Source of the DNA: Rhodoferax sp.
GTDB taxonomy: Bacteria; Pseudomonadota; Gammaproteobacteria; Burkholderiales; Burkholderiaceae_C
Assembly: GCA_028711355.1 (NCBI GenBank)
Contig: JAQTSL010000226.1
Coordinates: 1 to 6,133, forward strand
Length of the DNA stretch: 6,133 bases
Reading direction: 5' to 3'
A model generated the notes under the pieces. The model searched no databases and had not been told where the DNA came from. It saw nothing but the letters and a program-made list of their open reading frames with translations. Shown here in pieces: positions 1 to 5,001 of this stretch; within the stretch, counting starts at the first letter, position 1, and each line of letters opens with the position of its first letter. The position numbers were made by a program, and so were the translations under genes.

Positions 1-1
1 G

Positions 2-460
2 GCTGCCTTGCAAAGCGTTTTGGTCATGAAACAAGATGACCTGATGAACCTGCAAACCAAAACCAGCCGCTTTAACCAATTGCGTCAGCAAGGTCTGATC
101 GGTGACGCTGACCGCGAAGGCTGGGTTGAACAGCTCGCAGCCAGCAAGCAACGTCTGGGTCTGGCGGCGCTTGGGTTGAGCTACACCTTGAAAACACCGC
201 AAGCCGTGGCTGTAGCTGCCCCCGATGCGCCGACCCCGACTGATGCCGGGCTCCAGACGCACGATCTTGAGTTTGAGCTCAACAACAGCCATGAAGAAGA
301 CCTATTGACCTTTTTGAATGATTACCGCACGCATGTCAAAGGTTTTTTCAGGGTCGAGGCTTGCAGTTTGGGCAGTCCCACTGATACCGGATTGAAGGCC
401 CGCTGCACGCTGCGCTTTTTTAGCGTGCCAGACAGCAAGCCAAGCCAAGTGGCTTCCTAA
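2..460 (+). CDS. PilO/GspM/MshJ-like pilus assembly protein, 5' end missing
   Basis: The frame is open to the left edge, so this is probably the C-terminal ~150 residues of a longer protein; in-frame internal starts are TTG at 8 and ATG at 26, neither with a clear ribosome binding site. Visible blocks are a charged stretch containing RQQGLIGDADREGWVEQL, an Ala/Pro-rich linker, then a compact C-terminal domain with HEEDLLTFLNDYR followed by FFRVEACSLG. This order (helical region, then a small alpha/beta domain in which a short segment precedes 'fl..l' and 'v..c.l') is what I know from PilO/GspM/MshJ-like proteins of betaproteobacterial pilus or secretion loci. Those are bitopic inner-membrane proteins whose periplasmic domain links the cytoplasmic platform to the secretin; the expected N-terminal membrane segment would lie outside the window. 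The next gene encodes a PilP-like protein, which supports the role. The family call is from pattern recognition, not alignment. Confidence 0.7.
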   Translation, partial: AALQSVLVMKQDDLMNLQTKTSRFNQLRQQGLIGDADREGWVEQLAASKQRLGLAALGLSYTLKTPQAVAVAAPDAPTPTDAGLQTHDLEFELNNSHEEDLLTFLNDYRTHVKGFFRVEACSLGSPTDTGLKARCTLRFFSVPDSKPSQVAS

Positions 461-500
461 CAGCCATGGCAGCAAAGCCACCCCGAAGCATAAAAATGGC

Positions 501-573
501 TGTCATTGCCGGCCCCGACCCGCAATCCAGTGCGTCCAAATTCATGGATGCCGGGTCGTGGCCCGGTATGACA
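501..573. repeat. REP-like inverted repeat pair
   Basis: Two 29-bp arms (501-529 and 545-573) are inverted copies of each other, matching at 23 of 29 positions, around a 15-bp spacer. The right arm begins TGGATGCCGGG and ends CCCGGTATGACA, and the left arm begins TGTCATTGCCGG. Each arm also has its own internal partial palindrome (for example CCGGG/CCCGG in the right arm). The TGTCAT...ATCCA ends and the internal GC-rich palindrome are typical of dispersed extragenic palindromes in many proteobacteria, which can form stable RNA hairpins that end transcription or protect RNA from decay. It lies in the only large gap between the first two genes. That it is a multicopy genomic repeat is inference. 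Confidence 0.65.
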
Positions 574-669
574 ACCTGTCCTTTTACGTTAAATAGCGCT
601 TGTTCACACTGTTTGGCTTGATAAACTTTGTATTTATTTTCCCCAGTTTGCCCTTGCACACTAGTCCAT

Positions 670-1104
670 ATGTGGTTCAGAAATCGTTATGAAATCACCC
701 TCTTCGGGGTTGGCTTATTGGGCAGCTTGTGGCTTGGGTTTTCTCAGGCGGCAGAACTGTTACCCAGGTCAGAAACTCAGGTTGGGACTCTGTTTTATTC
801 AGCCACTGAGCGTCGCCATATCGATCAAGCGCGTTCAGGTGACCCAACTGACGCGGCGCCCGCGCTGGTGTATGTCAACGGTATTGTCAAGCGTCGAGGT
901 GGATTGGGCAGCGCCTGGATCAATGGCCAGCCGGTGGCTGAAAATCAACCGGTCCCAGCCATCAATGGCGCCGCCACTATTTCTGGCGCTGGGATTATGG
1001 TGAATGGCCAACCCCTTCGTGTTGGTGAAACCCTCAATCTCACCACGCAACAGCGCAGTGATGTGGTGGCACCTGGCACAGTGATCCACCAAGATACTCG
1101 ATGA
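670..1104 (+). CDS. Exported PilP/MshK/GspB-like pilus accessory protein
   Basis: A 144-residue protein if ATG 670 is used. No good ribosome binding site precedes this ATG; TTG at 628 would add 14 residues that spoil the signal sequence. Residues 1-27 look like a Sec signal or N-terminal anchor: Arg at 4 and 6, a hydrophobic run at about 9-24, and a possible cleavage site after SQA. The mature part starts with a motif around TLFYSATERRHID, then a beta-rich region with VYVNGIVKR, WINGQPV and MVNGQPLRVGE. Two NGQP motifs suggest a repeated beta-hairpin. Proteins of this layout (a 'LF...ER..id..R' start, then 'V.G.v.r..G....W.NG') accompany PilO-like genes in betaproteobacterial pilus/secretion loci and are compared with PilP, MshK or GspB, which act in the periplasm next to the secretin. 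The exact family is not certain. Confidence 0.7.
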   Translation: MWFRNRYEITLFGVGLLGSLWLGFSQAAELLPRSETQVGTLFYSATERRHIDQARSGDPTDAAPALVYVNGIVKRRGGLGSAWINGQPVAENQPVPAINGAATISGAGIMVNGQPLRVGETLNLTTQQRSDVVAPGTVIHQDTR

Positions 1105-1134
1105 AGCGCTAGTGTGTTACTTTGAATTTTTTGT

Positions 1135-1139
1135 AGGTG
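1135..1139 (+). promoter_or_regulatory. Ribosome binding site deciding the start at 1149
   Basis: AGGTG lies 9 bases before ATG 1149. The alternative GTG start at 1137 overlaps this site and has no ribosome binding site of its own, so ATG 1149 is preferred. Confidence 0.55.
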
Positions 1140-1148
1140 ACAACTGTC

Positions 1149-1391
1149 ATGTTTCATAGTCAACATGAACTGCTTGCCCGGCGCCATCGTGCCCGGCTGG
1201 TCCGGCGCCGCGTGACGGTGATCATCGGACTTGGCATCTTGCTTTGCGGTTATGCCATGCTGGCCGTCAGCCCCGACACGCCGTCAGAGTGGGTGTTGAT
1301 CCGGGTGGTGACGGGGTTTGGTTTTTTGTTCGTCGGTTTTGCCATTGCCGTATTGCCGATGTTGTCCCGATTGACCGGTGGCGATGACTGA
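1149..1391 (+). CDS. Small two-helix membrane protein, function unknown
   Basis: An 80-residue protein that I do not recognise. The N-terminus is strongly basic (seven Arg between residues 11 and 21). Hydrophobic segments follow at about 22-40 (VTVIIGLGILLCGYAMLAV) and 50-72, separated by a short loop SPDTPSEW. By the positive-inside rule both ends should face the cytoplasm. It starts 44 bp after the PilP-like gene, and its last 8 bases overlap the start of the response regulator, so it is almost certainly translated with the two-component genes. A role as a membrane partner or sensor accessory of the adjacent kinase, which lacks a periplasmic sensor domain, is possible but is only inference from position. 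Confidence 0.75.
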   Translation: MFHSQHELLARRHRARLVRRRVTVIIGLGILLCGYAMLAVSPDTPSEWVLIRVVTGFGFLFVGFAIAVLPMLSRLTGGDD

Positions 1392-2028
1392 CGACGCACC
1401 CCTGCCAGACCCGTGCACCAGCTCCGTGCTGACGGTTTTGGTGGTCGAAGATGACGAGGCGCTGTGCGCTTATCTGGCCAGTACGCTTGAAGATGCTGGT
1501 TTTTATGTTCAATGCGCCCATGACCGCGTACAAGCCAGCCGTTTTTTGCTGTCTGACCAGCCGCCAGCGTTACTGCTGCTTGACCTGGGGCTGCCGCCGC
1601 ACGCCAGCAGCATGTCTGAAGGCCTGGCGTTGCTGGAGCTTGCCTTGCAACGCCGCCCTGGCTGCAAGGTCATCGTGCTGACCGGGCAAGACGAACAGGC
1701 GGCAGCGTTACAAGCGGTGCGTTTTGGGGCATTTGATTTTTTGGTCAAGCCCGCCGCCATGGCGACTATTCTGAGCGCCGTCAATCGGGCACAAATGTTT
1801 GTACGCCAGGAAAGTCATTTGTCCCAATTGGGCGAGGCGCGCCTGAACCTGACCACCCGCGTCGGCGAAGGCCCCAAGGAAGCCGCTTCTCAGGCCGAGG
1901 AGCAACTGGTGCGCCGGGTATTGGCAGGCACCGGCTACAACGTGGCAGAGGCGGCCCGGCAATTGGGGCTGGCACGTGAACATGTTTACTATTACCTGAA
2001 CAAATATGGTATTCAGCGTCCTGACTAG
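1384..2028 (+). CDS. Response regulator, receiver plus Fis-type DNA-binding domain
   Basis: A 214-residue two-component response regulator. ATG 1384 is chosen over GTG 1378; both overlap the end of the small membrane protein, which implies translational coupling. Receiver domain about 15-135: acidic pair D23/D24 in VVEDDEAL, phospho-acceptor D67 in LLLLDLGLPP, switch threonine T100 in VIVLTGQ, F119 and conserved lysine K122 in FLVKP. All the key residues are present, so it should be phosphorylatable. A linker follows, then a C-terminal helix-turn-helix at about 172-210 (NVAEAARQLGLAREHVYYYL), resembling the Fis-type domain at the end of NtrC-family regulators. There is no AAA+ sigma-54 activation domain between them, so its layout is like that of the RegA/PrrA/ActR group. 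Its likely partner is the kinase gene that overlaps its 3' end. Targets are unknown; the pilin genes downstream are natural candidates. Confidence 0.93.
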   Translation: MTDDAPLPDPCTSSVLTVLVVEDDEALCAYLASTLEDAGFYVQCAHDRVQASRFLLSDQPPALLLLDLGLPPHASSMSEGLALLELALQRRPGCKVIVLTGQDEQAAALQAVRFGAFDFLVKPAAMATILSAVNRAQMFVRQESHLSQLGEARLNLTTRVGEGPKEAASQAEEQLVRRVLAGTGYNVAEAARQLGLAREHVYYYLNKYGIQRPD

Positions 2029-3124
2029 CCTGGCGCTGGCGATGGTGTTAGTAGGGGGTGCCATGCTGCTGATCAGCTTGTTGCTGATTCGCGGACTGCG
2101 TCGCCATAGCCAGTATTTACAGGCCTTGCTGAAAATTGGCGGGCGAAACCTGGAGCCCCTGGCCATTGCCAAAGCTGCCTGGCCCTCTTTGTCACAAGCA
2201 GGCTGGGCGCGGTTGCGCATCACGGGCGACTGGTTTGGCAGCCCGATCGATACTGTACTGCAAGGCAAGGCGGGCTGGTGGGTTGTGCCGCATCATCCTC
2301 CAGAGTTGTTTTTTGAAATCAACAGCGAAGCTGATGTTCATTTGACCCTGCAACTGACCCATCTTGAAGGGGCGGGCGAGCGCTGGTTATTGGCCGAACA
2401 ATTGGCACGTGTTTTGGCCTTGCTGCTGGAAACCAGCTTACGCACCCGTACCGAGGCGCTGTCGGCAGCGCTGGCCGAGCGGGCTCGCTTGTCACTGTAT
2501 TTGCAGCACGATATGCGCAATATGGCGCAATGGGTGAACTGGGTCGGTACCGATTTGACGGCTTGTGGCACTGACCCCGAGTTGTTGTACCTGGCCCGGC
2601 GCCTGCAAAAAAACGCCCCGCTGGCGCAAGAACGCGCTCAACGTTTGATCAGCGCGCTGGGTCAACACCCGGTGGACGACACCCCTGGCCGGGTTGATTT
2701 GGGGCAGGTGGCAGTCAATGCGGCCCATTTGGCCGGCCTGGAGGTTGAGCTGTCGGGCCAAGCGCAGGGCTGGATCGCCAAGAGCCTGTTGGCGCGCGCG
2801 CTGGACAACCTGTTCTCTAACCTGGCCCCCAATTGGCGCGCTGCGCCACAAGCCAAGCTGCTGCTGCGCCTGCAAATGCTGCCCGCCAGCCCTGACGCCA
2901 AAGCCATGGCTGAAATTCAGTTGCTCAGCCCTTGGCCAACAGAGGCCGATCAAATTGCTCCAGAAAAACTATTTGAGCCCTTTGCCAGTGGTCGCCCGGG
3001 CGGCCTTGGGTTGGGCTTGTACCAGGCCCGCCAAAGCCTGCGCGAGGCGGGTGGTGATTTGCAGGCCGCCCCCGTCACGGGTGGTTTGAGCTTCACGCTG
3101 CGCATCCTTGCCGGGGCACCGTAA
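2006..3124 (+). CDS. Membrane-anchored sensor histidine kinase with atypical ATPase boxes
   Basis: A 372-residue protein. From ATG 2006, which overlaps the regulator gene by 23 bp, residues 3-28 form one membrane helix followed by RGLRRH. A later in-frame ATG at 2063 is preceded by AGGGGG and would cut this helix short. Residues of about 35-150 are a cytoplasmic region with no domain I recognise (it includes the motif ITGDWFGSPID). The H-box is LYLQHDMRNMAQWV with H168, resembling the 'HDLKN' type rather than the common 'HELRTP'. The N-box is LDNLFSN (267-272), the F-box LFEPF (322-326) and the G2 box GGLGLGLY (332-339). Where the G1 box (DxGxG) should be, the sequence reads IQLLSPWPTEAD, so that motif is lost. 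It probably phosphorylates the adjacent regulator. With no periplasmic domain it must sense a cytoplasmic or membrane signal, or a partner protein. Confidence 0.88.
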   Translation: MVFSVLTSLALAMVLVGGAMLLISLLLIRGLRRHSQYLQALLKIGGRNLEPLAIAKAAWPSLSQAGWARLRITGDWFGSPIDTVLQGKAGWWVVPHHPPELFFEINSEADVHLTLQLTHLEGAGERWLLAEQLARVLALLLETSLRTRTEALSAALAERARLSLYLQHDMRNMAQWVNWVGTDLTACGTDPELLYLARRLQKNAPLAQERAQRLISALGQHPVDDTPGRVDLGQVAVNAAHLAGLEVELSGQAQGWIAKSLLARALDNLFSNLAPNWRAAPQAKLLLRLQMLPASPDAKAMAEIQLLSPWPTEADQIAPEKLFEPFASGRPGGLGLGLYQARQSLREAGGDLQAAPVTGGLSFTLRILAGAP

Positions 3125-3147
3125 ATAAATTTCACTGTGTAGCGGCG

Positions 3148-3168
3148 AACAAAACGTTTACATTTGTT
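3148..3168. promoter_or_regulatory. Possible operator dyad upstream of the first pilin
   Basis: AACAAA (3148-3153) and TTTGTT (3163-3168) form a 6-bp inverted repeat with a 9-bp spacer in the 102-bp gap between the kinase and the first pilin. The size suits a dimeric regulator, possibly the linked one. The arms are short and AT-rich, so chance is a real alternative. No convincing -35/-10 pair was found in this gap. Confidence 0.25.
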
Positions 3169-3215
3169 TCCAAGGGCATCGAATCCATGGTGGGCTCGAC
3201 CTCATGTTCAACGTC

Positions 3216-3220
3216 AAGGA
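3216..3220 (+). promoter_or_regulatory. Ribosome binding site of the first pilin
   Basis: AAGGA ends 6 bases before ATG 3227. It fixes the start at 3227 and rules out the 21-codon upstream extension from TTG 3164, which would also displace the class III leader peptide from the N-terminus. Confidence 0.75.
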
Positions 3221-3226
3221 ATACCT

Positions 3227-3919
3227 ATGAATCATCGCAGTTTGACCCGTCAGTCGGGTTTCACATTGGTCGAAATCGCCATTGTGCTGGTCATTATTGG
3301 TCTGCTGCTGGGGGGAGTGCTCAAGGGGCAGGAGTTGATTGACCAATCCAAGATCAAGCGCGTGGTGAACGACTTCAACAACATTGGTGCGGCCTACGAC
3401 ACGTACAAAGACCGTTACCGGTATGTGCCAGGCGATGACCCCAATGCCGCTACGCGGTGGACCACGGCTGTTGGTGGTGCGGCGCCTGCTAATGCAGGTG
3501 GTGGAAATGGCACGATTACCGCTACCTTGGCGCAGGTGTTAACTGGTGGTAATGTGGAAGCCGGTTATGTTTGGCAACACTTGCGGGCATCAGGTTTGGT
3601 TTCTGGTGACATGACGACCGCTGCGAGGTCTTACACACCTGAGCAAACACCATTCGGATCTAATTATGGTTTTGGCTCGACCGTAGATGTCATGGGTTTT
3701 GGTGCTGGTGTGCAGGTATTCTGCGCCAGTCTGCCGCCAAAAGCCGCAGAACAACTAGATCGTCAACTGGACGACGGCCGTCCGGGCACCGGGAAAATTC
3801 ATGCAGATGCTGCAGCGGCTGCCCAAAACACTGCACCGACCGCTGTAGCACAGCTTCCAGCCGCTGTGTATGTAGATGCAAGTGCTAACCCGTGGGTCAC
3901 AGTCTGCAAAAAGATATAG
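3227..3919 (+). CDS. Type IV prepilin/pseudopilin 1
   Basis: A 230-residue protein with a textbook class III signal: an 11-residue basic leader ending in SG, then FTLVEIAIVLVIIGLLLGG. A prepilin peptidase should cut after G11 and methylate F12; E16 is the conserved Glu5 of the mature subunit. The hydrophobic helix continues into an amphipathic stretch, then YKDRYRYVPGDDPN, a Gly/Ala/Thr-rich globular head, and the motif LDDGRPGTG near the end. There are only two cysteines, C166 and C227 (4 residues from the C-terminus), which could form a C-terminal disulfide loop as in many type IV pilins. It is likely a filament subunit of the pilus or secretion system encoded upstream. It has its own good ribosome binding site and is followed by tandem terminators, which suits a more highly expressed subunit. 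Codon and base use look slightly richer in A/T than in the kinase gene. Confidence 0.93.
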   Translation: MNHRSLTRQSGFTLVEIAIVLVIIGLLLGGVLKGQELIDQSKIKRVVNDFNNIGAAYDTYKDRYRYVPGDDPNAATRWTTAVGGAAPANAGGGNGTITATLAQVLTGGNVEAGYVWQHLRASGLVSGDMTTAARSYTPEQTPFGSNYGFGSTVDVMGFGAGVQVFCASLPPKAAEQLDRQLDDGRPGTGKIHADAAAAAQNTAPTAVAQLPAAVYVDASANPWVTVCKKI

Positions 3920-3942
3920 GTGGTCAATTGACAAATCGATGA

Positions 3943-3966
3943 AAGGGGCATCTTCGGATGCCCTTT
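3943..3966 (+). terminator. Intrinsic terminator with UUCG tetraloop
   Basis: A 10-bp stem (3943-3952 with 3957-3966, including one G-U pair) is closed by a C(UUCG)G tetraloop, one of the most stable RNA hairpins. It lies 24 bp after the pilin 1 stop codon and is followed by TTTGTCTT. The U-tract is short and broken, but stem strength and position make termination likely. Confidence 0.8.
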
Positions 3967-3977
3967 GTCTTGCAGTC

Positions 3978-3996
3978 AAAGCCCATCACGGGCTTT
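3978..3996. terminator. Second hairpin terminator in tandem
   Basis: A perfect 7-bp stem AAAGCCC/GGGCTTT with a 5-base loop ATCAC begins 11 bp after the first hairpin. The A-rich left and T-rich right ends give it a terminator look in both directions, although only three Ts end the right arm. Together with the previous hairpin it separates pilin 1 from the next two pilin genes. Confidence 0.6.
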
Positions 3997-4027
3997 AATG
4001 CACTCCTTTGTTTATAGCTAGTCACGC

Positions 4028-4056
4028 TTATTCAGCAAGCGCCAGAGGCCTAAAAT
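4028..4056 (+). promoter_or_regulatory. Candidate sigma-70 promoter before pseudopilin 2
   Basis: TAAAAT at 4051-4056 matches the -10 consensus at five of six positions. The -35 position (TTATTC, 4028-4033, 17-bp spacer) is poor. Two terminators lie just upstream, so a promoter is needed somewhere in 3997-4086 unless read-through feeds these genes. If this -10 is real, transcripts would start near 4063 and could not translate the small ORF at 4055. Confidence 0.25.
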
Positions 4057-4090
4057 GCTTAAGAAACTGACCCGTCACAGCACCCCATGA
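4055..4090 (+). CDS. Possible 11-codon upstream ORF coupled to pseudopilin 2
   Basis: ATG 4055 opens an 11-residue ORF, MLKKLTRHSTP, whose TGA (4088-4090) overlaps the ATG of the next gene (4087-4089) in an ATGA junction. AGAGG at 4044-4048 lies 6 bases before its ATG, a better ribosome binding site than anything before 4087. A leader ORF that delivers ribosomes to the pilin start would explain this. It could also be chance, or the trace of a frameshift in an older N-terminal leader. Confidence 0.35.
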   Translation: MLKKLTRHSTP

Positions 4091-5001
4091 AACGCCACAG
4101 CTTGCCTGCATTTTCGAAGCCTTTGGCACGTGGCCGGGCGGCCGGCTTTACCCTGGCCGAAATGGCGGTAGTCGTGCTGTTGATGGGCATCGCCATGAGC
4201 ATGGGCCTGAAAATGCTCACGGCAAATCTGGACAATACTGCTTACAGCGAAACCAAATCGAAACAGGAACGGATCAAGCTGGCGTTGATCGGCTTTCTGC
4301 GTACCAACGGCAGGCTACCGTGTCCTGATAACGCTGCTGCGGTTGCCACCGGGACAGAAATATCGCCTTGCAATGCCGCTGCCGCCAATGGTTACGGCAT
4401 CGTTCCATGGCAAACACTCGGCATCCCACGCGACACAGGTTTGGATGGCTGGGGTAACTACTTTACTTATCGTGTTGCCAACGGCTTCGCCCCGGTTGCA
4501 AGAAACTGGTCTTCCAGAACCGTAGGCACTGCGTTTGATATCAACCAGCTTGCTGCGCCGAGCGCGGCCTTGACGATTCAAGAACTGAACGCCGCCGGGA
4601 CGGCATTGGTCACGACAACGCCCAACGCAGTCGTTGTGATTCTTTCACATGGCAAGAATGGGTATGGTGCCAAAACGACCCAGGTCGCGGTACGCAATCC
4701 AACCGCCGGTGCCGGAGCTGGTGAAATTACCAACGCTACCGGTGGATCGACCAGCTTTGTTTTACGTCCGGTAACAGAAGTTGTTGCGGCCTTCAATGGC
4801 GCTTACGACGATCTGGTGACCTATTTGTCTGTGCAGGATTTGCTACAACCGCTGATGAGCGAAAAAACCCTAAAAGCATGCCCCGGTTACTGTTTAACGA
4901 CGCCCTGTCCTGGGACCAACGTCTGTACCGCCACCAATGTTCCAGTCGGCCTTGCTGCACCAGCTTGTGCATGTGTCGCTGGCGAACCACTTCCACGATG
5001 A
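4087..5001 (+). CDS. Type IV prepilin-like protein 2 (pseudopilin) with Cys-rich tail
   Basis: A 304-residue protein with a long 20-residue basic leader ending RAAG, then FTLAEMAVVVLLMGIAMSMG. The predicted prepilin peptidase cut is after G20, with F21 as mature residue 1 and E25 as the conserved Glu5. After the helix come LALIGFLRTNGRLPCPD, a PC motif, IVPWQTLGIPRDTGLDGWGNYFTYRV and a long Ala/Thr-rich head. The 'nGRLPCP...G.vPW..LG....DgWGn...Y' pattern is typical of large PulG/GspG-like pseudopilins of environmental proteobacteria. Two cysteines (C79, C95) sit in the head, and six more lie in the last 40 residues (265, 269, 274, 280, 294, 296), spaced C-x3-C-x4-C-x5-C-x13-C-x-C. No ribosome binding site precedes the ATG, so coupling to the short upstream ORF is possible. 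The stop overlaps the start of the next pilin. It is probably a minor, possibly tip-located, subunit. Confidence 0.9.
   Translation: MKRHSLPAFSKPLARGRAAGFTLAEMAVVVLLMGIAMSMGLKMLTANLDNTAYSETKSKQERIKLALIGFLRTNGRLPCPDNAAAVATGTEISPCNAAAANGYGIVPWQTLGIPRDTGLDGWGNYFTYRVANGFAPVARNWSSRTVGTAFDINQLAAPSAALTIQELNAAGTALVTTTPNAVVVILSHGKNGYGAKTTQVAVRNPTAGAGAGEITNATGGSTSFVLRPVTEVVAAFNGAYDDLVTYLSVQDLLQPLMSEKTLKACPGYCLTTPCPGTNVCTATNVPVGLAAPACACVAGEPLPR

Noticed and set aside
600..627. TTGTTC-N16-TAAACT as a promoter for the PilP-like gene
   Set aside because: Both boxes match the consensus weakly, and alternatives of equal quality occur by chance in this AT-rich stretch; not enough to annotate.
420..659. Minus-strand 79-codon ORF across the gap between the first two genes
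   Set aside because: It spans the REP-like palindrome and the end of a real gene, has no recognisable motif and no good start signal; it looks like a chance ORF.
2606..2613. CAA AAA AAC in the kinase gene, in the correct phase for an A-AAA-AAC slippery site
   Set aside because: A -1 shift would end near 2695 and give only a truncated kinase; no downstream stimulatory structure was evident and no functional product is suggested.
3164..3226. N-terminal extension of pilin 1 from TTG 3164
   Set aside because: It would bury the class III leader inside the protein and ignores the good AAGGA site before ATG 3227.
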